Positions 10,760 through 23,674 of a DNA stretch of 64,000 nt are shown here, piece after piece. The notes beneath the pieces are model-generated. The model was given only the letters and a program-made list of their open reading frames with translations, was not told the DNA's origin and did not search any database. The translations under genes were made by a program, and so were the position numbers. How positions within the stretch are numbered: the stretch's first letter is position 1; every line of letters starts with the position of its first letter. Origin of the DNA: Brachypodium distachyon (Eukaryota > Streptophyta > Magnoliopsida > Poales > Poaceae); contig NC_016133.3 of the NCBI RefSeq assembly GCF_000005505.3, positions 56,323,237-56,387,236 on the forward strand. The letters are read 5' to 3'.

Positions 10760-13700
10760 ATCCGGTCTGTCTGTGGAGAGGACAAGGCACGCACTCTTGG
10801 ACACGCCGTGCGCGGGCCTGCCTCGCGACCGTGTGGCCTCTTTGGGTCCGAGGTCGCGCGTGTCTGTCACACTCACTCAAGCGATCGGGATAACGGTCCT
10901 GCAGGGGCGACGGCATAGAATAGGAAGTCCATGAATGCATGCCTGCGCCAACAAATTGAAATGGCAGGTGAAGATTGAGGAGGATACGGAGCAACTAATT
11001 GAAGATTGTCTCGATTAATCTGCCGTCCACCACGAATTGAGTTGGCAGTTTGGCATACTCGTGATTTTTTTTTTTGAATATTAAAGATTTGCTGTCTATT
11101 TGTACCTGAGACATTAATAACAGGTGACAACTATGAATATCTCGTTGGATGTGGTGTGCTCTGGCTAATTAATGAGTGAACTTGGACTGTTTTGCTATAG
11201 AAAAACGGCGTCTTGGCTGGGAGGACGGTGGCGTGCAAAATAAAGTGTCATTCTTCATCTCTGCCACCCTCGTGGTTCTAAGGAGCCAAATGATTGTCAT
11301 GGCATACATTTTTTTCCCCTTGTTTTTAGTCTATCCGGCGATGAAAGAACCGTCGGACTGCAAGCAGCACATTTTTAGCGATGGTGCGTTCGGCGATCCT
11401 AGTTCCCATTCTTTTGAGACAACTAATGCGGCTTTTCAAACATGTATAGTTAGTCTACAGTTTCATCAACATATAAGGATCCCGATACGTTCACTTTGAG
11501 AATGTCGGTGAAGCTTTTGTTTTTACCGCATTACCGTGGATCTTATTTGTTGGCGGTGCTCGTTCCTGTTATTTTTGATCGACTGAATTTGATTCAATAA
11601 GGCAATAAAAGAAAAGGAAGCGCAAAATCGTTTTTTTTAGAATAAGCGCAAAATCGTGTTAAGAGAAAAACTGGCCCACTGTGACCAATGGACCGCTCTC
11701 TGCAGTTCGTCGAGGAACGGAAGTCCCTGCATTTCTTCTCAACGCGGCCTACATACCCTTCGGCCTTAGCCCAGCCCATGTTCTACTGTCAGGCTAGCTC
11801 TGCACAAGCACGTCCTCTCAAGTCTCAAAGCGACCTACGCATGGTAGCCCAGCCCATATTCCACCTTCAGGCCTAGATCTGCACCGCTTCCTCTCAAAGC
11901 GGCCCACATCTACCCCAGCCCATATTCTACTGGCAGGCCTAGCCCACGCATCCTTAAAAAAGAACGTGCAGGGGCCGGGCCGCAACCAATTCGATCCAAC
12001 TCAGAGAACGAGGCATCGGTTTTCGCTCAAGAAAAAAAGAAAAGACCGCCGGGCGCGGTCGGTTTCCTTCCTTCCTTCGCACTCGCACCACACCAACCGC
12101 GCGGCCGGTCGCCGCCGCCGCTGCCAACGGCAAGCCGGTAGCCTAGTGTAGCTAGCAGCACCTTCGTCTCTCGGACTTAACAGTTGAAACTTGGAATCGT
12201 CAAGTTGCCTGTAGCCACCCGTCTTGTCTTGAGTCCGCTGTCAGAATGGCTTAGCAATCGGAACAAACCACACACTGAGATCAGGCCGAGCTGCCTTAGC
12301 TTGAACGGTTCTGCTCCGCCAAAGCCGCGAAGCAGCAGCGAGGCTCCACGAAGGAAGCACCAGCGCGGCCAACGATGGCTGGTCGATGAAAACGCTGCTG
12401 CAGCCTGCAGGAGTAACCTCGACATGGTCACTGTACGAGGATCTAATCCCAGCCCAAGGAGTCTTCGATCAACTTCGTTCAGACGTCTGCGTCGGTGACG
12501 CTGCCGATTCGTCTCACTTTCCCTAAGGTAAAAAAAGAAAGAGCGAATGCCGCCGAAAGTAAAGTTAAGCGGCAGCGGCAGCAACCGGAGAAAACGCGAC
12601 AGACGGTGACAAAACCCCCACCGGGTGCAAAGAAAATCTTGGCATGCCGCGCGGAGAAGCCAGAAGAAGTCACAAGCAGTGCCCATAAAACAAAACAAAG
12701 GGCGCCCCCTGTCTCGCTAGCTCTCGATCGGCTCTTTAATTTCTTCCTCGTGCCTTTGTCTCTTTCCCTGTCCGACGCAGCAAAATTTTCCCGCGGCGTC
12801 AACTTGTGTTTTAAGTTATCTGCGCCGCGCCGAGCCGGACGAGGACTCTTGTTCTTTGTTTTTTCATCTCAAACACCTAAACGGCCAGACAAAAGCGAGA
12901 GAGCGTGCGTACGTGGACCGGCACGGCCGGTACGTGCTTCAGATTAATCACCCCCCATCTCAAACCAATGTCGCCATCAATCTCCCAATACAATACTGCC
13001 GTATGCCGACCAGCCGCAATACTCTTTAATTTACCCTCCACGCTGGACAAGTAATCTTATTGTACAAAGTCAAGTCAGTCTTCACATAATAATCAGAGAC
13101 GTGACAGAGGTGGGGCCCGTGGTGGGGCGTGACGGAGCAGCGGTCGCCATCGGCACGTCGCCGTCGACCTAGCGTCAGTAGGGTAGCAGTACTACTGGAT
13201 CTTGTTTACTCTGATTGGGTCGAAGAAGAAAAATTATGGGGGCACATGGCCAGCCGCAGCTCTTTCTTATCTGCAGGCAGGCTCTAGAAAAACGGCAAGC
13301 GCGACACGACACGACACACATCGCCTCGTCACCACCTACAGCTACGTGACAGGCGCATGGGACCCATAGGCCATAGGCAGCGACGGAACACCGAGTGTTG
13401 TCGATGGCATGAGTAACTGGCAGTAAAGCTTTGTAGCTGCCGTACCGGAGCTGTCCCGTGGAGAAGGGGATGTCTGAAACCGCGACCCAAGATTTTTTGC
13501 GGTTGAATGGAACCGCCGCACCTGGAGATGTATGGACGAGGGTGGTGATTCGGTGCCTCGACGTGTCATGAGCTCCAACGCTCGACGAGAGAGGAGGAGA
13601 ATCGATGCTTGCTCGGTAGCCGCAGTAATAATATGCCGAAAGGGGGGAGGGAACTATGCCGTGTGGGGCATCAGGTAGAGATAGGCAGCAGCACACGACA

Positions 13701-14279
13701 CGATGCTCCGGGAAACACGCGGAATTGGATGTGGAGGAGCGTATCCGATCGGTAGCAGAGATGTTGATGCCTGTCCTCGAGCAACTTTTACTACGATAAC
13801 TGTTCAATTGGGTGCTCAACTCTAGGAATTCAGCAACAGTTCAAATGCAGCAGTACTACTGCTACTGCTAGTTCTATTGATTCGGCCGCACCGCCAAACA
13901 AAGCGGGAGTGCGGATGCTGCAATTAATTTGCACTTCAAACTCCGCCAAGAGTCCAAAGAAAAAAAAAATCTTTTGAATCCGTTCGTTAAAATTCTTGTG
14001 ACCCCGTTTTTCCCGATCTTCTCCTCGTCCGTTCCCCTCTCTAAGTTCGTCCCATTATTTGCCGCCACGACGACGACTGTGCACCTCGAGAAAGAAAGAA
14101 TCTCTCTAGCTGGTAAAGGGCGGCCAAATTATATGCTCCGATCCCGGTCGTTGTCGAGACCGGGAACGCCGGCCGGCCTGCCGCTTGCACCGAGTAAAAG
14201 ACATCATCGCAGAGAGATTGACGACGTGCGTGCGCCGCCGTTCGTACGCGCTGCTGCCAGGAAGCTCTTGGTCGTTTAA
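10760..14279. other. Gene-poor stretch between caleosin 2 and the Nudix gene
   Basis: No gene is supported. Long open frames (for example 12184-12498 plus and 13175-13819 minus) lack recognisable domains; the second begins at a TTG, not an ATG. Degenerate repeats occur at 11768-11945. The right end should contain the Nudix 3' UTR. Confidence 0.4.
11768..11945. repeat. Degenerate direct repeat, about 3 units of 67-78 bp
   Basis: Three units each begin with a variant of 'agcccagcccatattctac' followed by 'caggcctag' and a 'cctctcaaagcg' segment, starting near 11768, 11846 and 11913. They are non-coding. No function is evident. Confidence 0.6.
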
Positions 14280-14906
14280 TCAGAGAGCCGACTGCAGCTT
14301 GGCGTGCCGGGCGACGAGCTCCTGCAGCGCCTCCCGCATCCACGCGTGCTGGCACCCCTCCATCACTTCCTGCACCGTCGCCTGCAATCCAAATCCCAAA
14401 CACACAAGTTTAGACAACATGTTCTAGCTTGGTGTAAGAACTAAAGTTTGCCGTGTGATTTATGGATGAATCTTTTTTTTTGCGAGAATTTATGGATGAA
14501 TCTGACGGTTGCTTACCCAGGTGCGCTTGCGGGAGGACATCTCGGGCCACTGGAGGAGCTCGTGGGTGACGTGGAGCGGGAACATGATGCCCTCGTAGGT
14601 CTGGTCGTGGTAGCGGCGGCTCTTGTAGTGCCACATGCCCAGGACGGGCTCCGTGTCGCCACGGACGCCGGCCTCCTCCAGGGCCTCGCGCCGGGCCGCC
14701 TCGTCCATGGACTCGTCCACCTCCCAACCGCCCTTGGGGAACATCATCCCGTGCCCCTTCTGCGAGCTGATCACCAGCACCTCAATCTCTTCTTCTCCTT
14801 CTCTCTCGCGGATCCGGTACGGGATGCAGCCCACCACGATGCGCCCGCCCGTGCTCGCGCTGTACCGCTGCAGCTCCCGCCCCTGCCTCGCCACAAGAAC
14901 TGCCAT
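14280..14906 (-). CDS. Nudix hydrolase, diphosphoinositol-polyphosphate-phosphatase-like (2 exons, 163 aa)
   Basis: Exon 1 is 14906-14517 and exon 2 is 14381-14280, joined by a phase-0 GT-AG intron. A complete Nudix box (G-x5-E-x7-RE-U-x-EE-x-G-U) lies at residues 59-81, with the core ARREALEEAGV holding the metal-binding glutamates. It is preceded by FPKGGW, the fingerprint of plant NUDT4/12/13/16/17/18/21-type proteins. These are Mg2+-dependent enzymes cleaving nucleoside-diphosphate-linked or diphosphoinositol substrates; the exact substrate cannot be read from sequence. The length fits the small cytosolic or organellar members. The short N-terminus gives no clear transit peptide. A TATTAATA element at 15044-15051 is a possible TATA box. 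Confidence 0.93.
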
Positions 14907-15051
14907 CCGATTGAGTCCAATCGAACCTTACTTTGTGCTAGAAGCTCGTTTGTTTAAAGAGATGATGGAGAAGAGAAAGAGAAGGAGGGATGGTGGATGT
15001 GCTGCTGGAGCTGGTTTGCGGCCATGGAGCTGGGGATCCGGGGTATTAATA

Positions 15052-17373
15052 GGCAAAAGCTATTCAGGTCAATGGCCCGAGCTAATAATGCTGTTTGTTT
15101 GGTGTATCGTTGCAAGCGAACAACGAGTAGGTAACATGGGGGTATGGAGGCGCACGAGATTGGTTTGGGGGCGTGGACTCGGCGTACGGATCCTCTGTGC
15201 GTGCCTCAGGTTATACCGTATTTGCTTCTTCTTCTTCTTTGCTTCTGTGCTCCTCAGAGTAATACTCGGCTATCATGAGCTGCAATAAAAGGTAGGCTCG
15301 CTTGCTGCAAACACTGATAATTCAACTTGCACGGATAGGGAGGTTGGAACGTACTTCCTCTCTTTCTAAATACTTGTTGTGGTTTTAGAAACGGTACTAG
15401 CGTACAGAGTTTTCTAGAATGGTTGTTCGGTTGGAATTTCTGGCCTTTGAGAAAGCGATGCTTTTTAGATTACTATAGGATAAATTTCCTGTCTTGGTCT
15501 TTTCATTGCCCAGTCATATCGAACTACTTGCTCATGGAACTAACACCATCTCTGTACGCAAAATTCGCACCCCCATTGCATCACCATGATTTTATAACGT
15601 GCATACAGAAGAAAATACCGCTAGTAGTACTTACCAAAATAGTTATGTGCAACATGCACGGGATGTTTATTAATCGTCCACCATTTTCAACTTTGGAGGC
15701 TGAGATACATTCACATGTTCAGTGGCGGAGCTTAGTTGGGCCACCACGTACGCATGGCGAGCAGTGGCAGAAGAAGATGAATTATTCATACCGGTCGCCA
15801 AAACTGTCCAATCTATCCCAACAAACTAAAGCTTACTCATAGAATCCATGCACCATGGACCATACTAGTGTGAAAAATTTGGCCGCACACACATTAAACA
15901 CAGCCGCTTCTGGCACCAAGCTACGACATCTCGATCATCTCAAGGCTCAAGCCGCTCAGGCAAGCAGACAATGACCGGTTTGCGTGGCGTGCAAGTCCAT
16001 AGGCCGCCTCCACGCAAGCAAAGCAAGCAGTGTCATCTTGAACGATGTAGAGCCCGAGTCGAGCTAGCGCGCAGCGGGCAAAGCGCGTATGCATGTTGTG
16101 TCCAGACTCCAGTGCAGGCGATCGAGTGGCCGTGGCGCGCCCGCCTTTCGCTGCTCCCTCCTGCCGTTTCCAGCCGACGCCGATCGAGCGTACGCGCATG
16201 TCCCGTACGGCCACACGCTTAATTAGCTCTCGCCGTCGATTCGGCCCAGAAGCTCTCCGGATTCCCATGCGTATACATGATAGCGTATCCGTCTTTGCAT
16301 TGCCTCGGCTAAACACAATGCCACAATAGTAACAAAAAGTCCACGGATATATGCTTTGGCCAAGTCCATCTTGTCCATAAATCAACCCTTTGGAGGCTTA
16401 ATTAGTCCCTTGTTTATCAATACCTATCCCCTTCGTGACGCCCGGGTTTGAGTTTATGCACGCAATTAACTAATTCAACTCCTATATCTGCGCGTGATCG
16501 TATTAATTAAGTCCGTTTATGCACGTCAATAATTTAAATCGGATGACCTTAATTAAATTGCGTTTGGTTCGAGATGTTCACACGATGCGAGTGTTTGGTT
16601 CCGTCTCTATTTGGTCTTGTACTATTCAATGGAGTATGTATGTATCCGTTAATTCCACTATCGCGTTGCAGCCTGAACTCTTGTGAGATTCTTAATTCAG
16701 GTTTGTAGAAGGCATATGGGCTGCGCGCTGGCTGCGCAGCAGAGTACAATTGTTGTTACACCACTAATTAATCAAGCCACGTGGTAAATGCAGGGTGTGT
16801 GTATTCATATATGTGACCTCGTCTGTGGGGGAAAAATGGCAGCGACTTTTGCACTGGATATGCAGGTGCGGTTAATTGGTCTAAATAAGATCCAGGGCGT
16901 GGAAGTGTACACGTGTGGCACCGTCGCCGACGCTAAACCGAGTGGAAATTAACGAGTCTATCAATATTCAACAAAATTAAGCGGGGCCAGGAGTGCTGGG
17001 GGCTAAGCTATGCTGTAGAGTTTTATAGCCAGGTTAGTCGTAAAAGGTGAACACCCATCATCATGGACAATTCCTCATAGATAGGCTTGATAAACGGATT
17101 TGTTTGAAGCGAACAGTACGGGCTACTATTCGTTTGGCGCCGTCCCCAGTGGTGATCGGCACAGAAGCTGCACTGATCATGCATGCTGAAACCGTGAAAC
17201 GGCACGGAAGAAAACAACGTGTACGTATGCTAAGCATATATAGCACCCATTCATTGACAAGGAGATCGATCGAAACTCTGATGGAAGAAGTCGCGGAAGC
17301 TAGATCCGTTAGAATCGTCTCGGTCTCTGCTAATTCCCGGACCGGATCCGGCTTTTATCCCGGCCCCAGCCAG
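15052..17373. other. Intergenic, no gene seen
   Basis: Only short shadow frames occur here. The 139-codon frame at 15423-15842 has no recognisable domain; its right part contains a 'cagtggcggagc' phrase often seen in decayed grass transposon sequence. Confidence 0.4.
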
Positions 17374-17491
17374 TACTCCCTCCGTCCCACATTAGGTGAT
17401 TCAAATTTGTCTAAATATGAACGTATCTATATGCTACAATATGTCTAGATACATGTAATAAAAAATCGGTTAACATGAGACGGAAAGAGTA
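17374..17491. mobile_element. Stowaway-type MITE
   Basis: This 118-bp element starts tactccctccgtcccac and ends with the imperfect complement (gagacggaaagagta), with TA at both ends as expected for the TA target duplication of Tc1/Mariner MITEs. It is internally AT-rich and non-coding. Confidence 0.8.
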
Positions 17492-17629
17492 ATAACCAAC
17501 CCGGATTCTCCTTCTTGTAACACGAGTACACCGACACAGTAGATTAGTTCAAAAAACGAGGGAAAATAAAGTAAAACATGGTACTGTAGCACAGACATGA
17601 CTGAACGGACAACGCAAGGGGCATCATCA

Positions 17630-17885
17630 TAGTGGGGAGTAACTTAGAATAGTAACATGCATATTTTACTAGTCTAAGTTACTACCTCCATAGTGGTTAG
17701 TAACTTATGTGTGGTGTCATGCATTGTGTCATTAATTGTCTTGTAATCATCTTGTCTTGATTTGTGTGACGTTATGGTGACATATTTAGTTATCACCTTA
17801 CTTTTTTTTTTCATTTATTGCCATGCCATGTCACTAAAATGGCTAATTAACATCTATGTTACTACCCAAATTACTTACATCATGA
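17630..17885. mobile_element. Candidate Tourist-like MITE
   Basis: The left side has 'gggagtaacttagaatagta' and the right side carries an inverted counterpart, 'atgttactacccaaattact'. Internal segments repeat the 'agtaacat' theme in both directions, as in Harbinger-derived MITEs of pooid grasses. The exact ends were not fixed. Confidence 0.45.
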
Positions 17886-20800
17886 GTCCTCGGGTCCTGC
17901 TGCCGCTGCGTGGCGGCCGGGGGCCAGTCCTTTTGCCCCGCCAACTCAACCCAACGATCCACCGGCGGCAAGCCATGTGCGCGAGATTGGATATTGCTGC
18001 GGCTGTGGATGATTAATTGCTTCCCGTCGCGTTCCAGTTTATGGTTTGGACCATGCTCCTTATTAGAGTACACCCCTACATTGCATTGCATTGCATGCAC
18101 GGTCTCCACCAACATCGACATGGGCGTTGCATCGATACGTCCATTCATGCAAGAATCGATGCTTCAGCAGTATTAGTACAAAGGCAGGTGTGCGGTCACG
18201 ATTCACGGCTTTCCCTTAACGCTTAAGGCCGGCCGCAACAGCCGACATCGTGTGCGAGTCGTGTTCACTTTTGTTAACTTTGTGCTCACTTTTGTTGCCA
18301 TATCCATATATCGATCGATCTCTTCTTTTGTTAAATTCCTTTGAAGGCGCCTGGCATCATGCCATGGAGCCAAAGCCAGAAGGAGTGTGCCTGAAAGTCT
18401 TGCTTGAAATTGCCTGGCATGTACAGCCCATCTTCTTTATTTGACGGCCGGTCCTCGCTATCGTCAATCGATGCATGCACGATGTCGACACTGGCATGCA
18501 TGCAGGGCACATGCGTTGCATTTACGCCCAATTGTTGTTTGCCCTCGCTGAGCTCGATCTACTGGCTCGGTTGTTGGCGTCCTTTTATTGGCTTTCAACC
18601 GGAGGTCGGTCTCGTTTCCACGCTGAATCTTCAGCACCTCGTGCCGTCCTGCGTGCTACGTACCGATCGATCATCGGCGAATTTTTACCTGGGTGTTGTT
18701 CAATGTTCAGTGATGCTTCCATGCATATATGCTGGCCTTTTGTTGAATATATGTGTGTATATAGCGACTCATGAATGATGATGCAACTACGAGAAATGAC
18801 TAGGGGTAGTTGGCTTTTAGGTTGTAGTTGGAGTTCATATATATTCGGCCATTTTTGGACGCATGTGCACTTGGCATTTCAAAGCTACGGCACAACCGCC
18901 AACTAAGTCTTTTCTACTACTAATCTTACTTTCATTAGTAGTTAGCTAGTCGTCTCTCATGGTTTATGTGTTATTTATTCTGATGTGAACTACTCCACAA
19001 GATTTTGTTCTTGTCTCTCTCTATTTCAAGTTTTCCTTAGAATCTCAGCGTCTTTCAGTTAGCTAGATAACCACCCAAAAATGCCTTTCTTGCGCGAATA
19101 ATTTTATGCAGCTGGTCATCTATGATTGGGGACTAATATGAACAAATGATCTCTAATGATGCATCCCATCTAAGCATATGTGTATAAGTGAGATTCGGTC
19201 AGATCATCGACTACTGAATTGGTTAATTTTATAGTAATATACTACGTAGTTGATAGATGCCCATGAACCTTAACTGACCATCTTCCTATTCCATGCCCTG
19301 CATGCAGCCATGTTTTGGCTTGCCAATCTGCTAACTGTGAGCATGCATTACTTTCTCCCTCACCGATTTAAAACAAGGCAAATTTCTCTGTTATTCCACT
19401 GCCCGATCGCTGCGCAACCACTGCATATTGTAATCTCTTTTCTTAAGGCTACTTCAACGTCGTGCACGTGAGTTAGATGGGAATTCGGATCTCGACGCAA
19501 CTTCGCGCAAGCTAGAAGAATAAATAGAATTGGAGCAGAAACTATGATGTATGGACATGTATGAACAGGCCTCTTTGATCGAAACTATAGAATATGATAT
19601 TACTTTCTTGTTCTGATTAGTACGTACTCCAGTGTTTTCCCCGCTCCTGTATTTTCTAAATCCCACGAATCAAAGGGGCAAGTTAGTGACGTTCTGGGAA
19701 ACTATATGTCGTTGATGGAATCATGGAACTAGATCAATAAGAGTAGACGCGACAATCGGTCAAATTGCAACGCTTGACCACCTTTGCGTCGACCACATGA
19801 TCGATTGGCATACACATACATGTGCCATTTATACGCATGATACACCAAGGGGGAGTAACATGCACAGTTATCCGCGCCGATCGGCCGTCATACATCGACT
19901 TGATCGAGTCTCAGATGTGGTCAGACCGTCAGAGATCGATCAGAGCGTGATCTGATTCATATTCCCCGCAGTGCATGTGAGTCACTTCGAAAATTAAATT
20001 AAGCGTGATAGATGATTCCTTCTCGAAGACTTTTGGAGGCCGGGCCATTAGGGTACTGATCAAGCGCATGCTTGTATGGATGGTGATATATATGGATTAT
20101 GCATATTCCAGTGTCATTGTTTGTAGACGTGTTGTTGTAACATTTTTGTCCGATTTTCACTAAAAAATGACACGAAACTTCTAAAGTAACGCAATGAGGC
20201 AAAGCTTTTTGCCTCCGTTTTTTAAAATAAGATAAAACTAATCAACATTAGTTCATGGATCGATCATGATAAACAGAACACAGTACCCGCAGGACGCAGG
20301 TGGTTGTTGTGTTGCTGAAAGAAAAAAAAATCAACACAGTTCGTTTCCTGGCCGTTTCGTGAGCGCCCGAGCCCGGAGGAGCGCGGAGCACCCAAAAAAA
20401 AAATCAATCCTGGGCCACGATTAAGTGCCGTTTCACGAGCTCGTTGAGCCAGTTTTGCTCGCGACGATTAATCTACGGCACGCATGTTGATCATCGACAC
20501 CGAAGAATCGACCACTGCTGGAATCGACGGAGACTCGCCGGACCTAGCTGGAACAAGGAACTACACAGGACGGTCCATTTATCATGCATCCATATAATTA
20601 ATATGGATCGATGAACGTCGTCACGGGTCAGGAATAAGCAAACCCCAAGACTCGTCGACGACGTATGGTCAACGAACCCCCGCGAGCCAGAAATTAAGAG
20701 CATTGACTGGTACTCCGTAGTCCCTCTTTTACCGTAGAGCCGGCTGTAATTTGTTTAGCCTTTTTACCGCGTGCGTGCAAATTTGCAGCCCCTGATCCAT

Positions 20801-22570
20801 CCATCCCGGCACCGGTCTGCTGGGGGCGTCTCTCTGCTCTGTGGCCGGCCAGTCGTTCCATGCATGCGCTGCTTGCCGTGGACCCGTGGTCTACTCCGAA
20901 GATCCGGATTAAAACAACTTCTGGTTCTAGGTACGTGCCGTGGAACCCTATGCGTGCATGGATCGACCAAGGTAAATTCAACAGTCTTTAGGAATACAAG
21001 TAAACAAAGAGGAGATTTAATCCAACAACAAGGGACAAAAGGGATCGAGCTAGTTTACGGCGACTAGCTAGAAAATTAAAAGATCCCCAAGCGAAACCTG
21101 TCGCAGGCATGGATATACGCAGCAATGATAACACTATCGGGGAGGTAGAGACAGCCGAGGCGAGAGAGCTCTGATCACCACGCAACTGCATCTCGGTGAC
21201 TCGGTCGTACGTGCCGTCTCACTGTTACGGTAAGTGCAGAAATCCTGGCCGAAAAGAGAAGGTCCTCTCGTTGTCTCTGTCCAAAATAGGAGTACTGTAG
21301 TAGAAGAAGAGAATGAACCAACACGTTGGACACACAAATTGGCCAGTTGGGCGCCGGTGGTTTTGGTGCCTGGTTGTATGTACCACATGATTAACGACTT
21401 GTCGTGTAGTGGACAAAGAATCTTACCGCTTGTAGGAGTACCAGTCTACGTCTACGACCAACAGTCCAACACGGAGAAGGTGACTTGTTATTTTTTTTTG
21501 TCTTCAGATCCCGCAGGGAAGAATTACAGGATGCGGATCGGTCAGTGGCCCATTCTTGTGGGCCGTATGTGCATGGGTCGCGGCTAGTGGGCTAGTCGAA
21601 ATCACTCGAAACGTGTTGGGCCAACGGGCTTTCGGCATGTGGAGCTGTTAGCAAACGTGCTGTGAAGTTTTTTAACACCGCCCGTGCATTTATGCTGTCA
21701 AAAAAAAAAATGATAGGGAGACTTGGAATCAATAAAGCTATACTACCATTCTGACAAAATGCAATGCATAAACAAACTAAAATATCATTACTTCATGATC
21801 AAGGTAAGGCACATAATACTGATGAGTACCGTTTTCTACTGACGCATAAAAGTTTTGATGCGGAAAAGCTGAATACGGAGTAATGGAGTATCTGACGAAC
21901 CTTGGTCAACCCGGCGTGACAGCAATCGACACATCAGTATCAATGGGTTCGTTTCAACACGGTGCCTCGTGAGAAAGAAAGAAAGAAAGAAAACAAGCTA
22001 GGCTCCTCCTCGGCGTCTACACCTGTCCGTCCGATATCCTCGACCCATCGACACTCCGACATCCACTGCTGCTGGCTCATATCCCTATCCAAAGTGCCCA
22101 CACGTGACATGTCTGGCACACGAGACAGATAGCTTAATCGGCGCGCGGCCACCCGGTAGGTAGTCCGGATCACTCACACGCACCCTACGTTACAACAGCC
22201 AGCAAACCTGATCGCACGACGCGTTCTGTTCTGTCAGCTGGACGGAACGGAAGCTATATCCAAATTGAACGGACGCAACGAACCCAAAAGCAAGCAAGAC
22301 ACGTCTACACCGCCGTGTCCGTATGGATAGACACCATTGCCACAACGTCAGTCCTTTTTTTTGATGCGGATCAAGTCGAGATTAGACCAAAATTAATACG
22401 GAGTAAGAAGGAGAAATCAATAGAGAAAGGGGATATGCCCAAGGCAAGTGTGGATCGGGTAAACCGGGGGCGGACACGCGTACGCTGCCTCCGCTGGTCG
22501 CCCCCCGTAATAACGGCACGGATATGGGAACCGGTCAGGCCCCCCTGATCGTTCACACCCGTCCCCGGCC
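17886..22570. other. Gene-poor intergenic region rich in CATGCA motifs
   Basis: No gene, RNA gene or complete transposon was recognised in this 4.7 kb. Palindromic CATGCATG/TGCATGCA (RY-type) sequences recur around 18090, 18470-18505, 18720 and 19305. Short open frames lack domains. Confidence 0.35.
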
Positions 22571-22574
22571 CCCC

Positions 22575-22582
22575 TATTTATA
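22575..22582 (+). promoter_or_regulatory. TATA box of the small 86-aa protein gene
   Basis: TATTTATA lies about 170 bp upstream of the ATG at 22746, in a GC-rich promoter-like context. Confidence 0.55.
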
Positions 22583-22745
22583 CGCCACATCTCATGCAAC
22601 GACCAGGGTTCAAATTATAGACGTTATTATCATCTCCTTCCTTAACCACTGCCTGGCTGGTTCCGTGATCGATCGCCCGAAGAGAAGATAATCCAGGAGA
22701 TATTTGGCTAAGCGGCGTCTGAATAAGGAAGGAAAACCCCCGAGG

Positions 22746-23006
22746 ATGGAGAATTCTTGGGATGAGGAAGAGCGGGTGGTGGCGGCGGCAAGGGCGGTGG
22801 TGGTGCACAGCCAGGTGAGGAGGATCAAGCAGGAGGAGGGCGAGAAGGGGAAGGTGCACGAGACGTTCCAGCACCAGGCGGCGGCGGCCTCCTCCTCGGG
22901 GACGCGCCTCCCGCTCCGGGACCTCGCCGCCTCCGGCAACCAGCCCCGCTCCCGCTCGCCGCTCGGCCGCCGCCCGCCCGCGATCTCCATCGGCGGCGAC
23001 TCGTAG
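22746..23006 (+). CDS. Small unrecognised protein (86 aa)
   Basis: The frame runs from ATG at 22746 to TAG at 23004-23006 with grass-type GC-rich codons and no intron. The N-terminal half is charged and likely helical (MENSWDEEERVVAAARAVVV, then Lys/Glu-rich). The C-terminal half is Ser/Arg/Pro-rich, with RSRSPLGRRPPAISIGG near the end. There is no signal peptide or membrane segment. I do not recognise a named family. The upstream TATA box, codon bias and clean ATG support a real gene; conservation in other grasses would settle it. Reading could extend upstream in frame, but only from a non-ATG codon, so 22746 is the start. Confidence 0.65.
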   Translation: MENSWDEEERVVAAARAVVVHSQVRRIKQEEGEKGKVHETFQHQAAAASSSGTRLPLRDLAASGNQPRSRSPLGRRPPAISIGGDS

Positions 23007-23674
23007 GGATCAGGGATCGGTCGATCTCCTTTTCTCTCCTCGTCCTCGTGTGTTTAGGGATGTTTTCTGTTGATACATACTAGGATGTTGCTCCGATCTC
23101 GTTCGTGAAGATCGACTCTGTAAATACTCTGTAGGGTAGGTGCGATCCAGTGTTTTGTTTCTTGCTCCCTTTTCAGTTCAGAGGTAGTCTATTTTTAGAC
23201 GACGATGCATTTTGTTCCTTCCTTGCCAAAAATTGTCGCGAAAATAGATTTTCTTTCCATGATTTGGAAAGAGATTCTGAATGGAGCGTTTATGATTAGA
23301 GTTCTGTATGCTGACTTTGGCCTCAACAGATTTTCTTTTCTTCCTTTTGTGTCTACCACTTCTTTGGCCTGAAGATGTCATATCCTATATTTAACTGTCT
23401 GAATTGGAATTGCAGTGCAGTTTAGCACAAGAAGGTATATGAGACGGATCGCAGCGACTGTTCTAGGTTTACATATGTGTGTGCACCTCGTGCTGTACTA
23501 GGCAGCTATACACCTATAAATTTTCTGTGTTCAGCTCTGGTTGCTGGAAAAATCATAGGGAAATGAATGGTGAAGGGGTGAGATTGGGGATTATTATTAT
23601 ATATCCAGTAATCAGGTACAGAATGATAGTTGAATAATTGTACAACAAATTTATGCCAAAACTTTAATATCCTC
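23007..23674. other. Converging 3' ends of two genes
   Basis: This stretch holds the 3' UTR of the plus-strand 86-aa gene and that of the minus-strand SET gene. Nothing else is seen. Confidence 0.5.

Noticed and set aside
12184..12947. Overlapping open frames on both strands suggesting an Arg/Ser-rich protein
   Set aside because: Frames are open on both strands, as is usual for GC-rich non-coding DNA; no motif or conserved start was seen.
13175..13819. A 214-codon minus-strand open frame
   Set aside because: It starts at TTG rather than ATG, has no domain and no splice context, and lies in sequence without codon bias.
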